Part shown: piece by piece, positions 11,437 through 23,208 of the stretch
Layout of the letters: the number at the start of each line of letters is the position of its first letter
Position numbering within the stretch: position 1 is the stretch's first letter
Assembly (NCBI GenBank): GCA_050084985.1
Contig: JBITNC010000001.1
Location: 64,852,001 to 64,916,000, forward strand
Direction: 5' to 3'
Source of the DNA: Nageia nagi
Lineage: Eukaryota > Pinophyta
Length of the DNA: 64,000 nt
Notes under the pieces: generated by a model
The model's input: only the letters and a program-made list of their open reading frames with translations
Databases searched by the model: none
Told to the model about the DNA's origin: nothing
Program-made: the position numbers and the translations under genes

Positions 11437-12480
11437 TTAGCTAGGAGTAACTGAAGAGTCCTCTAGATCATTAACATTCTCATTAGAAGTAAATTTTTTA
11501 AGAAGTTCATTGAACCTTACATCTTTTGAAATGAATATTGCTTTATAGGTTGAAAAGTAAAGCCTATATCCTCTATGCTGACTATCATAACCCATAAAGA
11601 TGTATTTTTTAACTCTTTTATCTAACTTCTTCCTTTTTTCAGAAATAATGTAGGAGAAAGCTTCACAACCAAATATCCTAAGGTGAGAAATGTTAGGTTT
11701 TCTTTCTGACCATACTTCAAAAGGAGTTTTTCTCTGAATAACTTTTATGGAACACCTATTCAAGTTGTAAATAGCAGTGCTCACAGCTTCACCCTATAAG
11801 TATTTAGGAAACTTATGCAACATGCATATAGCCATCTCTATAATTATTCTATTTTTTATTTGATAACATTATTTTGTTGAGGAGTGTATGAAATTATAAA
11901 TTACCTCTTGATTCCATACTTAGCATAATAGTCATTGAACTTATCACTGTTATATTCTCCCCTATTATCTGATCTCAACATCTTAATTTTAAGGTTAGTT
12001 TGATTTTCAACAAAGGCCTTAAAAACTTTAAAACTCTCAAAGGTTTGATCCTTGTGCTTAAGTAGATACCTAAAGGTCATCCTACTAAAGTCATCAATAA
12101 AGGTCAAGATGTAAGATGCTCCTTCAAATGACTTAGTTTAAAATGAACCCATCAAATTTGAATGCATAAGTTGAAAAGGTTGAGATGTTCTTGTTACCTT
12201 ATCTTTTTCAAATTTTTATCTATGCATCTTATCAAGAATGAATTTCTTGCATAAACCAACTGAAGGATAAATTAAAGGTAAACCTTATACAAGTTCTTGG
12301 TCTTTCATGATTTGAATACTCTTATGGTTAAAGTGCCCTAAACGATGATACCAAAGATTACCTTTAGAACACACATTAGAAGTAAGACATATCTTTGATG
12401 GTACTTAATCCACAATGTAGAGATTATATTTCATTGATCCTTTAACCAAAATAGCAAGTTCTTTCTTAATGCACCAAGAT
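11437..12480 (-). pseudogene. Copia-2 integrase
   Basis: The core shows TFIDDFSRMTF and MLRSDNRGEYNS (the usual D-N-G-G-E is altered to D-N-R-G-E). The C-terminal part shows KTPFEVWSERKPNISHLRI, FGCEAFSYI and FMGYDSQHRGYRLY. The stretch 12110-12480 (pre-integrase zinc region) is legible only in short pieces because of indels. Poly-A/T slippage in runs such as the T9 near 12670 accounts for some of the frame loss. Confidence 0.9.
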
Positions 12481-12522
12481 TGAGAGCTGAACTCAAAAGA
12501 GTACTTTTTCTAGCAACTTGGA

Positions 12523-12777
12523 TCATAGAAAGTTCATCCTTAACTTAGGAACATAGAGAACATTTTCAAGAACATTTTTATGAATTAGCACACTCCTAAT
12601 TCTTTGGAATTCAAAGGTAGAGTTATTACGTATCACAACTGCATCCTTATTATACTTATGAAAGTTCTTAAACTTTTTTTTTTTTAAAGCATAATTGATT
12701 AGTGAAACTAGAGTCAACAATCCATTTAGATAAAAAAGTGTGAGACATGGAGTAGAGCATTGCAACAAAACCAACAT
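12523..12777 (-). pseudogene. Copia-2 protease remnant
   Basis: KWIVDSSFTNQ at about 12690-12720 corresponds to the copia protease W-I-x-DSG-A-(S/T)-x-H signature, with the catalytic triplet changed from DSG to DSS. Further on NVLYVPKLRMNFLS is the conserved protease C-terminal phrase. The zinc-knuckle region that should lie just upstream (12780-12850) is not recognisable. Confidence 0.78.
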
Positions 12778-12804
12778 GTGTATTTTTCTTTCCTTTATAG
12801 CTCT

Positions 12805-13690
12805 TTACATTTCCATTACCTTTGTACTTTTTCTCTTTTTTTTTGTTACTATCAATTTCTTTCTAATCTTGAATACTATAATAGTTATAATTGCTATCAA
12901 TTTTTTTCTTAAGATAAGGAGTGTTTGCTTTACCTTTTCCATCTTTTTGCTTGAAATGATTATTGTTGCTATTATTTTTGCTACTATGGTTGTTGTTTTT
13001 GTTATTTCTATTATTATTATAGCCATTGGCTCTTTTCTCAAACCTTTTAAAAGAAAAAAGATAAGATTTCTTTTGATGGTTGAACTTCTTTTTGAAAAAA
13101 GTTTTGGTTACTTCAAGAGCAATATTATTATCTTTAAGAGAAGAAATCAATCTTTTATTGTTAAGGGTTTCCTCATGCTTCAATAGGTGCTTTGAAAGGT
13201 TCTCAAAGGAGATGACTTTTTTTTCATCATCAAACCTTATTTCTATAACTATTAAAAAGTTTTCAAACTTTGAAGAGAGGCTTTGAAAAATGATGAAGAC
13301 CATGAATTCATCATTGATTTAATTACATCTATAAGTAATAAATTAGATCCTTAGGTCAATGATTTTATTCAAGTAGATAGCAACATTTTCATCTTTCTCT
13401 TGATAAAATTGAAGTTACTTTTGAAGAATGGTAACCCTTCTTAAGAAATTTGAATCAAGGTAGATTTACTTTAGCTTATCCCATGCTTCTTTTACTGAAG
13501 TTGAAGAGGATATCATCAAAAGCATGTCATCTAAAATTGCATGATAAATCATAAAGGTTACCAACTTATTCTTTGTGTTGTAAGCCTTTAGTGCCTTCTC
13601 ATCTATAGGAGGTACAAGGTTCTCATTCACTATTTTCCATAGCTTCCTTACTTGCAATTTGACTCTCATTCAAGGTTTTCAAATTTCACA
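12805..13690 (-). pseudogene. Copia-2 gag (UBN2 type, Asn/Lys-rich tail)
   Basis: Segments LWKIVNENLVPP, TSVKEAWDKLK (13466-13669), then IIFQSLSSKFENFLIVIE and LSKHLLKHEETLN (about 13140-13300) follow the UBN2 capsid pattern. The C-terminal part is a low-complexity Asn/Lys/His stretch (12860-13050). Stops near 13310-13465 and a frame break at about 13670 separate the pieces. The true start codon is lost among the stops at 13670-13740. Confidence 0.87.
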
Positions 13691-13739
13691 GTTAAAACCA
13701 CAAAGAATGTGTTTGGGTAAAAAAGATTCTCCCATTTGC

Positions 13740-16700
13740 TACATAATAATGTGAAATAATAAGCATGTATTTTTAATAAATAAAATATTAAGTTATAACT
13801 AAGTAAAGAATACATGTTACATGTAACATTAAATACATGCTTGATTTGATTCATAAGTATAAATATTTTACAATAACCCATGTACTCAAATATATTTCTC
13901 ATCTCAAAAATTGTAGATATAGAGTGATATTGTTGAGGTTTATTTTCTTATCTAAAATTAGACCTTCACCTAGATGCCCACATAAGAGGAGCCCAAGTAA
14001 TAACAATCCTCAACTAGTTCCCCTTGGGTAGCAATACACTCTTATAAAAAGAAGTACTAACTATTTTCTAAGGTTTATATATTTATTGAATTAGCTAAAT
14101 TATTAATCTTGATTAAGTTTCAAGTTATCCTCTTAGGTTATCAAGATAATCCCTAAATGGACGTGCAAACATATGGTATCACTACACACATGCCTGTCCA
14201 CCTAATAGAGTTAAGTCCAGACCAACAAAAGATTTAGGGGCAATTAAGAAGCATAAACTTTTCATCACTTGGATTGTCGAACTTAAAAATTTCAATCCAC
14301 CTATCCTCACCTCATGGCTTCCTAAATAAGTCATGTTGTGAAATATACGTGCGAATGTGTTCATTTTAAAGGGTTGCTCATATCAATATTTATATTTTTG
14401 TTTGCATAAGCAAATAAATCAAAGTGTGAAAAATGAAATAAAAGAACATAAGTAAAAATATCATCCTTTCAATAACTTGAAACCTTAAAAGTCAAATGGA
14501 TTTTATTTACCAACCCTTAAAGGATATCTTTACATTAATCACTTATTTTGCACAAGTCCATTCCATATTTTGTATAAGAATAAATAGTCAACATGCATTT
14601 TTAAGTCATAAGCATGCATCTTAAAAAATTAAGTACTAAGCATTAACTTAAAAAAAATTTGAGTCCTTGAGCATGCATTAAGCTTAAATTATTAAGCAAA
14701 AAAAATGCATTACTTACATAGTTTTAAAAAAATTTAAGTAAACATGCATCATTCCCATTAAGTAAAATATTCATAAGGTTTCCAATAACTACTTAGCATG
14801 TATTATTTCCAAAATTTTAAAAAATTAAGCATGCATTATAACTAAGCATGCATTTATCTTAAAAAATTAAGTACTAAATATGCATTTATTATCTTATGCA
14901 TGAAGTATTAAAGATAAGTATGCATCATTTTAATTTAAATCTAAAAATTTAAGCATGCATTAAATTTTAAGTAAAAATTCATACAAATTCCTCATTTTAA
15001 AGTTGTACCCCTAAAGATAGCATACTTAGCTTAATATTTTATCTTTAAAAAATTATGCATGCTAAAAATTCTAAGTATAAATCTATTCTAATTTTAAGTA
15101 AATACTCTACAATTTTCCTTAATAGGAGTGCTAAATTAAGAAGTAGTATTCCCCTTCTACTTAAAATGCATTGCTAGAAGAAAGACATTTTCCCCTTTTT
15201 AATTAAAAAATGCATTCCCCCTTTTAAAACAAACTTAACAAGTAGGTAGAATTTAAGCATTGACTAATTAAGAAGAAATACTCCAAGTAAATTGCAGGTC
15301 AGAACATTTGATGGTAAGATTTAAAGTTGAAGTACTTAATGTAATGCAACAAGTTAACAATATGGCGCTCTTTCCAAGATACTGAGAAGGCGTGCAAGTA
15401 ATGAAGCTTACCAACAACTGAGGGGCGCAATAATTTAACAAGGAAAAAAAAAGAAAGGGTGTCGCATAGAAGGCACGATAGTGGAGGAGAGGGAGCACAA
15501 GAAAAGGGGCCATGATTTGAGGGACAGCGAGGCAATGGAGGTTTTCAAAGATTCAAGGATAAGCTACATTCATCATCGATGGAGGAGAGAAGGAATGACG
15601 GTAAGAGGTCGTGGCTCAGTCGATGAATTAATTTCACACACAGAATGGTATGGTGAGGGAGGAGCAGAAGTGGTAGGACAGAGGCAGAGAAGGGCTATGC
15701 AGCAGGAAGGTTGGCACGAGGAAGTAGTCAATGCGAAGTGGAGGAAATGACATCCAACAGGGATAGTCAATGGCGAGGAGGAGCGGTTTTGAGACTTGTC
15801 AAGATTTGGCGGATACAATATTATCTCTATCCCAGCAAAAGGACATGAATAATCAGTTTCATGAAACTATTGAAGTTTCGATTAAAAAAAAATATGGTAA
15901 ACACTACCATCGCCAGTGCCAACACCACCACCAGGGAGTAGGCTGCATGAGAAGTTGGGAAGCAGAATCCATGCAAGGAGGGAGGAGCGGAGGGGATACT
16001 GAGGTGGAGCTCTCTCAAATAGTGAAGATCAAAAAAAATTCCTAAGGGTTATCACGTTAGTCTAACACACTAAAGGTCTCTAGTTTGGGCAGTGCCACTC
16101 ACATCAATAATAGTCAAGAAATAATGGCTCCCCTCTTTTGAATCTACCTTGATATAAATTAATTTTTTTTTTTTTTTTTTAATTACATACTTCACTCCCC
16201 ACCTTTTTTATTTTATTTATTTATTTAAAAAAATGCATACAAATTAGTGCATATAAAACAAAAGTTATATAAAACAAAAGCTAATCCCTCTTTTTTAAGA
16301 AATGTATACTTTTATAGTATTAGAGATTGTATATACTAACCCTTTTTAAAAGGAATAATCTTTTAATATAAAACATTATAGCAACATAGTGAGCAATTTT
16401 GGGAGAAAAAATCCCAAGTGACATAAGAGATTAGTATAATAATAATTGCGCTAGCCATATTTTGCTTAAAAAAAAGAACTTACACCTAAAATAATATGTT
16501 AGTGACATAATACAATTTTTATATACTAATCTCAATTAACAATATGCTTAATAGAGGTTAGTATAAAAGATAAATGCATCATATTAGTATTTTTAGCCAA
16601 GTTTTGCAAAAAGAAATTAACTAGCATATGACTCAAAATATGTTAGTATTATTAGCAAAATAAGCCAAAAATTAAAAAAAAGGAGATTATATGAAGGAGG

Positions 16701-16810
16701 TCATACCTTCTCTTGAATTTACCTCACAATGACAAGTAGGTTTAAGTATGAAGACCTTCAAGTTGAAGATGAGTCTTCAAACTAAGGATGTGAAGAGGAA
16801 CCTCCAAGTT
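13740..16810 (-). other. Copia-2 oversized leader between primer site and gag, about 3 kb
   Basis: An ordinary copia leader is tens to hundreds of bases; here about 3.07 kb lies between the primer site and gag. It has three parts: 13740-14560 with short unidentified open stretches, 14580-15060 a cluster of CATGCAT motifs, and 15360-16020 a markedly less AT-rich tract with open frames on both strands. 16150-16810 is AT-rich with poly-T. Captured host DNA or a nested insertion without recognisable ends is possible. No terminal repeats were found. Confidence 0.6.
14590..15062. repeat. Cluster of CATGCA (RY-type) motifs
   Basis: AAGCATGCAT or close variants (aacatgcat, gagcatgcat, atatgcat) occur at about 14591, 14611, 14669, 14741, 14828, 14845, 14878, 14916, 14951 and 15055, interspersed with ttaaaaaattaagtacta. 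CATGCA is the core of the seed-specific RY element, but here it looks like part of a degenerate simple repeat. Confidence 0.7.
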
Positions 16811-16822
16811 GCTCTGATACCA
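16811..16822 (-). other. Copia-2 primer binding site (tRNA-iMet)
   Basis: The minus strand TGGTATCAGAGC lies 2 bp inside the 5' LTR. Confidence 0.95.
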
Positions 16823-16824
16823 AA

Positions 16825-17326
16825 TGCGAGAATTGAACTATAATAAGAACAATCCTAAACTACCAAGATCACTTGAAAGCTCTCATTCACATCTAACAAA
16901 CTCACAAATTAGATAATCTCACAAAGTAACTCAAGATGTAAAGTGGTTCCTCCAACTAGGAGTACATCCACTAACTAGATCTTTACTCTAATCACAAATA
17001 CAACTCTCTTACAATCCTCCTAATGTCAACTCCTACACTTCTATCCTATAGTATAACTTTACTCAACAATTGGTGTGTGATTATAAAGAGGGAACCTTCT
17101 ATTTATAGGCCAAAATCCCTCTTTGGATCACCCTTTTATCCAATGTACAAAAGTATGACATGCACATCCTTTTACCCAAGAGGCATGCTCATGACATGGA
17201 GTGTAGGACAAGTTACATTATCATATTCACTTAAATACTTAAGGTATCAAATGATACCCTTAAGTAGTAGTGAATTTACATAGAATATTTGATACAAACC
17301 TTTACAATAATGCATTATACATTCCA
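16825..17326 (-). repeat. Copia-2 5' LTR
   Basis: 502 bp, begins TGCGAGAATTG and ends ACATTCCA on the plus strand. It aligns end to end with 8517-9018. Confidence 0.93.
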
Positions 17327-18671
17327 ACACATAGTGTAGCTTTGATGTGCAAGAGTGAAAATATATTAAAAAAAGAGTATCAAAATACAACAGGCCTAAG
17401 TGAGGTAGATAGCCTACCTATGAGGAGTTAAGGGAATTCATCAACATTTGAGGTAAAAAAGAAGCTCCTAATGTTACAACTAAAGGAAGTAATCTTAGTG
17501 GGTTTAACAGTAATGCATCAAAGAGTATTCCTTCTAGAGTTATCAAGGTTCATACAACACTTCCAATTAGTAGCTTCATGCAGTTGAAAAGTGGGGTGTT
17601 ACAAGTCTAGAACTTGTTATGTTGTGGGATATATCAATGATCACTTTCTATTTGAGGAGAGTGGCTTCTCTAATATAGAATGCAACAATATATTTTTGGT
17701 TTTTTTAATTTATCCATGATTTCAAAGTATAGGCACCTCTAAATAAGTAATTGAACTGATCTCGAATTTCATTGTAGGATGTACTAATGAATATGAAATA
17801 CTCTTTAGTCTTAGGTTCCATGTTACATAATTTGCATATGTGTTAATTATTATCAAAGGATATGGTGATCTATATCTATATGGATTTAGTGTGAGCAAAC
17901 CCTTATCTTGCCAAGGGAGAAGTAAAGACTACGAGGTATGTGTAGTTTGATATAATCATGGATAATAATAACACCATTATCTAATTTAATATAGACTTGA
18001 ATATTGTTTAAGAGCTTTGGTGAGAGAGTTTCAATCTATGTTCTCTTCAAGTAGGTTGAGTAGGTTTCATTCTTCATCATTTTGTTAATATTTTTGGTAG
18101 ATGAATTAGATCAGGTTCTACTTAGGAATTGAGAGGGAGGTGTTTACTCAATATGTAGGCCTATGAATCATAAGAGAGAGGTGTCTAATGAGTACCAACA
18201 CCAACAAATACCTTTAATTGCAAGTTGTATTACAAATTTGAGCACTAAGATAGGATATCTCTTTGAGTATAGAGCTATTGAAATCATGTGATGGATCTTA
18301 TTCATATGTCCAATAATATGGAATACTACATGAGCCAACAGGGGGTATGCATCAAATTTAGCCTAAATAATGAAATGAAGGATAATTCTTTTAGCGTAAA
18401 TGGATATTGAGAGCATATCAACTAAAACCCTCTCAATGTGAATCAAACTATTGAAAAATTAGCATCTTAAAGACTAAAACTTGACATTACAACCAATATT
18501 TTAGTACTCTTCTCACAAACATAGTCCCTATCGTGTTTCTAGAGAAACACGAACATGTTTCTCAAATACAACCATATTTCCCAAATGTAACCAAATTTTA
18601 AAAGAGACTGACAAAATATTAGTGAGTGGTGTGTTTGTTATTTTTTGTATAAATTTGTCTCTTGGTTTGGT
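17327..18671 (-). other. Unidentified stretch with coding-like pieces on the minus strand
   Basis: Reading right to left, 17640-18440 yields long hydrophobic protein-like runs with few stops (for example HVVFHIIGHMNKIHHM and KLHIPRSLYFSLGKIRV). They matched no family I can name. A decayed transposon or gene fragment is likely. No terminal repeats, primer site or splice signals were found. Confidence 0.35.
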
Positions 18672-18874
18672 TGTTGGGAGTCTTATACTTTGTGTTTAGG
18701 GTATGTTAGGCATATTTACAAGTATGGTTGATGCATTTTATGAGTTTAATAACTCATGAGGCTTGCATACCTCATTTATTATATTTTAGAAGTATCCTTG
18801 AATAGTTGTAATATAAGATACTATATATATTGTACTTGTCTATTTGATGAAATAAAATGTAAGAGATTTTCTCA
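18672..18874 (+). repeat. Retro-C 5' LTR, 203 bp
   Basis: Begins TGTTGGGAGTC, ends GATTTTCTCA, with a primer site 2 bp later. It contains a tactatatatattgta TATA-like stretch at about 18815-18830. No second copy was noticed in the window. Confidence 0.72.
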
Positions 18875-18876
18875 AT

Positions 18877-18888
18877 TGGTATCAGAGC
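18877..18888 (+). other. Retro-C primer binding site (tRNA-iMet)
   Basis: TGGTATCAGAGC, an exact match to the plant initiator tRNA-Met complement. Confidence 0.93.
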
Positions 18889-19016
18889 TTAAGGAAGCTC
18901 ATTAGTTGGGTTAGAATAGGCTTGTGAATATTTTGTATAAATTTCTCAACTGTATATAATTTGGATTCAAGACCTCATTAAGTGAGTTAAGAGTTTTATT
19001 TTGAGCAATCTGTAAT

Positions 19017-19390
19017 GGATGCCAATATCATGTTTGAAGACTTAGAGGTTCCAAGATTTGATAGTGGAAATTATGCTTAATCAAGCATAAAGATGAAGTA
19101 CTTATTGAAGGAAAAAGTAATTTGGGAGATCATTGAATAAGGCTATGAAGAGCCACCCACTTAGAGCATGTTTGAAAGAGAAAATAAGAGGATACACAAA
19201 GAAGAGAAATACCAAAATTGTTTATCCCTTATGGACTTGAGGAGACATATGAAAGAGAAAATTTTCCCTATCATTGCTAATTGTAAATCAACTACAATGT
19301 CTTAGAAAGCATTAAAGGATGCTTATGGATGTGATAAGGAGAATCATGAATACATATGTGATAATCTAAGAGATTGTATAAGCAAGAGGA
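19017..19390 (+). pseudogene. Retro-C gag, UBN2/copia-like N-terminus
   Basis: From the ATG at 19017 the reading is MDANIMFEDLEVPRF, then IKMKYLLKEK, WEIIE, GYEEPP and later KALKDAYG. This is the usual opening of a copia gag (pattern F-D-G-x-N-Y-x-x-W-x-x-K-M). Four in-frame stops sit where Gln or Trp is expected (for example NYAxS, IIExGYEEP, MSxKALKDAYG). The region merges into the acidic ORF by a change of frame at about 19380. Confidence 0.8.
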
Positions 19391-19855
19391 GTCTTGTTCC
19401 TTTGAAGATCCTTTTCGAGAGTATTATGAAGACTCATTCTCTTATTATGGAGATGCTTGTTCTTATTATGAGGAGCCATACATGTTTGGAGAGTTTTGTT
19501 GTAAAGAATCATGTGGAGATATATCTTATGAAGAAGGTATGCATGATGAATTCTTCTTTTAAGAGGAATACATGTATGTAAAGGATCCTTGTGTGGAAGC
19601 TTATGAAACTCTCTTTGAAGAGAATATTGTTGATGGATTTATTCTTGAAGAAAAGAGAGAAGGAAATGAATATTAACATCTTTACCATTAAGTATGCACA
19701 TGAATGAAGAATCATTCTATGAGAATGGTGATGAACACCACCAAGATAAGGTGGAGGAAGAATACTTCATAGATAAGGCATATGCTAATGAATATCTCAT
19801 GGAGGAGACATATTGTGAATAACATCTCATGGGAGAGACATATGAAGAAGAGTGT
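19374..19855 (+). pseudogene. Acidic Tyr/Cys/Glu-rich reading frame, 5' part
   Basis: The first 62 residues are rich in E, D, Y, F and C (SFEDPFREYYEDSFSYYGDA, then YEEPYMFGEFCCKES) with no recognised domain. After a TAA at about 19561 the same composition continues (EEYMYVKDP, YETLFEENIVDGFILEEK) in pieces to EEEC at 19855, where Gypsy-B is inserted. It resumes at 49449. Probably the spacer between gag and pol of Retro-C. Function unknown. Confidence 0.5.
19851..19855. other. Target-site duplication of Gypsy-B, left copy (AGTGT)
   Basis: AGTGT directly precedes the 5' LTR and recurs at 49444-49448 directly after the 3' LTR. Confidence 0.85.
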
Positions 19856-20821
19856 TATAATGTACCCATTTTTATGGCATTTTCTTCATTTCATCACTAA
19901 AAAATGGGAACAATTAGTTTGGGATTATTTTATTTAATTTTGCTATTTTTATGGTAATTTAGCCCTTTAATTGTAAGTTCCACTTGGAGATTAATTAGTT
20001 ACTCCAATTAAGGGATTTTGGGCCTATTTTAGTGCATTAGGAGTGAATTTATATTTTTATTTACCAATTAATTATGTAATAAAATACTAAGATAATTATT
20101 AATTGTAAACATAATAATAGTCATCTAATTTAGGATATTGTTGCATATAAAGAGCCTTGATGATTGTAATATTGGTATTTAATAAGCCTCTTTTGTAATA
20201 TTACTCCCCTTTTAAGGTAGAGCATGATATCAAGGTGATTTCACCCACTATCAGGTATAGAAAGATATCCACACTTGGACATGGTACACCAAGAGGGTTA
20301 GACCATTTATGGATAATATTTGATATCCCTAGATACCATGGAAGACCCCAAGGATCAATGTCACACTAGGAGGTTTCTAAGGTGATTATGTGGATCCCAT
20401 TACATATGGAAATCCCCCAATATTATATGTTGCAACTATGAGCCCTTGGATGTAATGATATACATACTAAAACTATCCATCATGGACATTGGGTAGAAGA
20501 GAACACATATCACACTTGGACACCATTGGATGAGATTACATCAATCCCAATGTATGAAAAATGATAACACTATAAAATAAGGATGTTTAGATGATAAAGG
20601 AATCAAATTATTATTATATTTTCTCATTCTTAGCTTGGGCATTACTCTTTCTAGAGTTCATTCTTCAAGGTAAGGTACCTATTATGGTGTGCAAAATGAC
20701 TTACATAGGAAAACACTTGGGGATTGGTGCAACCCAGGTTGTTATCTAGCTATTTAGGAGATGTTGGTATTACCCTTAGATTAATAGAACACTACTAGTG
20801 GATATATGAGAATCCACCATA
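19856..20821 (+). repeat. Gypsy-B 5' LTR, first part (966 bp)
   Basis: Colinear with 47932-48882: shared phrases include gccctttaattgtaagttcc, gtgattgtaatattggtatt-type text and gtggatat near the end. It starts TATAATGTACCC, where the 3' LTR has TGTAATATCCCC, so the terminal TG has mutated. It stops exactly at the CACTA terminus. Confidence 0.9.
20819..20821. other. CACTA target-site duplication, left copy (ATA)
   Basis: ATA before the terminus at 20822 and ATA at 44574-44576 after the other terminus. Taking out 20822-44576 gives ccaccata^tatgttgaagg, which aligns with ccatcatatctattgaagg in the intact 3' LTR (about 48875-48893). Confidence 0.9.
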
Positions 20822-20835
20822 CAGTACTAGGAAAA
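20822..20835 (+). repeat. CACTA left terminal inverted repeat
   Basis: CAGTACTAGGAAAA; compared with the right terminus it has two differences in 13 bases (C3G, A10G). Confidence 0.88.
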
Positions 20836-20840
20836 AGCCT

Positions 20841-21080
20841 ATTTGCATCCTTTTTTGCATATTCAAACACAAAAATTGAAAACCAATGCTAATTTGCATC
20901 TTACTATGTCATCATGCATCAATTTGTTTTTCCATTTTTTTAGTTTTTCCCAATGCAAAAATGGATGCAATTTTTGACATAAATTTGGACACAAATTTTG
21001 CATCGAAATCTAATAACAAAAATCTCTTTTGAGATTGTATAAGGCATTTAGATGCAAATTATGATACCATTTTGCATCAA
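20841..21080. repeat. CACTA left subterminal repeats (TTTGCATC / GATGCAAA)
   Basis: TTTGCATC or its complement occurs at about 20842, 20893, 20914, 20952, 20963, 20997, 21051 and 21071 in both orientations. In other CACTA elements such short repeats bind the TNPA-type protein. 21081-22570 holds AT-rich sequence with short unidentified open stretches. Confidence 0.82.
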
Positions 21081-21823
21081 AAAATCTTAAACAAGTAAAA
21101 AAAAAAAAATTAAGTCATCTTTACCGTAAAATTCAACTAGCTTGGATATTGATCTTTCTGAAATGCCTTCAAGTTTGTTAATTCAAGTTTTATATTTAAT
21201 TTTAAATATGATAGAAATGGATGAAAAATATGAAATACGACACAAGGCATGAACTACATGATGCAAGTATGGTTTTATGAACTACATGACTTTAATAAGG
21301 ATTCCCTTAAACTCTTTCATTTGATGAAGTTACACTTGGGAACAAACCCTAATAACATAACATTTGTATTATTTGGGAACCAAACCTAATAGCATGATTG
21401 AATATTAAAATATTATTTATGATATGAATTTTTATATATACATTATTGAACTTCTTGGTTATATAGGATATCTTTAGGAAGCTTTGAAACTTTATTTCCA
21501 AAATGCCCATAAAACCTAAATTAGGTGTTTGGATATGATTTTCTTGGTTCTTGTAAATCACATAATATTATAGGAATATAAGAATTTCTAAAACAAAATT
21601 ATAAATATTATGAAATATATACCTTAACTACTCAAGATTAATATATTTTTAAGTTTGGGAATATATATATATATATACAAAATGGGATTCTTAATGAAGC
21701 TGAAAATCTTTTCTATGAGATCATGCAGTTATAGAAAAATAATTAAAAGTGGGTTTATTTTGCATGTAATTGCAATAACAACTTGCATACCATATCAAAC
21801 CATTATCAAATATTTAAACTTGC

Positions 21824-21824
<1 letters not shown>

Positions 21825-21855
<31 letters not shown>

Positions 21856-21874
21856 TATATATATTATATATATA

Positions 21875-21912
<38 letters not shown>
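21825..21912. repeat. AT microsatellite
   Basis: About 85 bp of (TA)n broken by TAATA interruptions. Confidence 0.95.
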
Positions 21913-22579
21913 AATTTTGATGATTCACACATATGATCCTATTAATGAAGAAGCAAAAATATTCATAAATCATATCATAATAAATGAGCAAGATATACAT
22001 ATGAAAAGTTTAAGATATATATATCAAATGACATTAACATTACATCCATTAATTACAATATTGTCATTATAAATTGACTTCCTTATCAAGACATATAATA
22101 TATTTTCCTTTAGGATTATATTCAATTACAAACCATTTTTTTCATCTACAATATATGTGATGAAATATATTTGATTGCAATGTTATAGTAAAATATATGG
22201 CTATCTATTGTTAGATAAAGTACATGTGGAGTCGATTGCAAATTAATCACTAGGTATATCATGTAAGATTGTTCTTCTATCAAATGTGGCAAATCACTTA
22301 CATTTAAATATCATACACTGGAATGAGCTATAATCAAATTGAAAAAATTATTGAATTTTTCTAATATATTTTAATTTTCCCTATATCAAGTTTGTATCTC
22401 TTGAACTTGCATGACTTTCTTGTTTAAAATCAGCCATCACTCCATAGTCAAATGTGGTTCTTCTCTCATCATTATTTTTTATTCTAAAGTGTTGACCATA
22501 TGACCACATTGCAAATAGAGAAATTGCTTACACATTTACACAAAAAATGTTGTTAGTGCCTCCACATATTTACACAAAA

Positions 22580-22855
22580 AATAAAGTCTTATAAAAATAA
22601 TTACCTCAAACCTGCATCCAATAGAGATACTTAATGCATTTTGGTCATCTTCATCTATTTTTCCTCTTGCATCTTGTTATTTCATTTCAATTTTATTCTT
22701 CATCCATGACATTGTACATTCTTATGGTAAATCTTCCTTTCTTAAATTTTTAGGTAGACTAGATGTACCCCTTTGATTCTGTCTACGAAACAAAGCATGT
22801 TCTTGTTCAATTTTTCTTCTTTTATTTTGGTAAAACTCAATCCAATTTTCATAAC
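22580..22855 (-). pseudogene. CACTA gene exon remnant, Lys/Glu-rich
   Basis: The minus strand reads NWIEFYQNKRRKIEQEHALF, then GTSSLPKNLRKEDLP, TMSWMKNKIEM and NALSISIGCRFE, ending at a donor-like GAG^GTAATT. Two stops occur inside, at positions where Lys or Gln would fit. The charged helical character and position downstream of TNP2 suggest a transposon-encoded protein. No domain recognised. Confidence 0.45.
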
Positions 22856-22953
22856 ATGCATAATGTATCATGATAAATTAGTTTATCGATTCATTAAGGT
22901 CATAATATATAAATTCACAATGCCATAATACATACATGTTAATTAGCTAGTAA

Positions 22954-23208
22954 TTAATCATTGATAAAATTAAATCCAAAATGCATGTACATATCTAAAA
23001 CATAATTAATACCTTTAAAAGAATACTGCAATGTTCCATCTATTTCTATGACCTCCCCTTCTGATTTCTCATTGTATTTTTTTGCATTCCACATCTTTGG
23101 GGCATAAGCATCTATTTGGAAAATATACTCACTTGCATAAAAAATGATTCCTATACAATGTATCCCTGATCCAAATGATTTGGATAAAGTTTGTGTACAA
23201 GCCATCAC
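22954..23208 (-). pseudogene. Unidentified open frame, 84 codons, at the left edge of Gypsy-A
   Basis: Reads MMACTQTLSKSFGSG, then IFQIDAYAPKMWNAKKYNEK and EGEVIEIDGTLQYSF. It may be the 3' part of the transposase gene, since it lies on the same strand beyond the Gypsy-A insertion. Its 5' end coincides with the Gypsy-A junction (about 23200), so it is probably truncated. No family recognised. Confidence 0.35.

Larger units (their letters stand above)
8517..17326 (-). mobile_element. Copia-2: Ty1/copia LTR retrotransposon, 8.8 kb, full length but decayed
   Basis: Two 502-bp LTRs (8517-9018 and 16825-17326) differ at roughly 30 positions (about 6% by eye, no indels). They enclose, on the minus strand, primer site, long leader, gag, protease, integrase, RT, RNase H and polypurine tract. 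The order is Ty1/copia. Every domain is interrupted by stops or frameshifts. No matching 5-bp target duplication is visible (GATAG on the left, ACACA on the right), so either it has mutated or the ends come from recombination. The element is older than Copia-1 judging by LTR divergence. Confidence 0.93.

Noticed and set aside
12740-13286. Plus-strand hydrophobic frames of 148 and 68 codons
   Set aside because: Antisense shadow of the Asn/Lys-rich gag tail of Copia-2.
15481-16045. Open frames of 60-91 codons on both strands as a host gene
   Set aside because: No recognised family, no splice signals and equal openness on both strands; explained by lower AT content. Kept only as a compositional note.
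16811-16822. tRNA gene fragment
   Set aside because: The tRNA-iMet complement is only 12 bases and sits at the position of a retrotransposon primer site; no cloverleaf follows.
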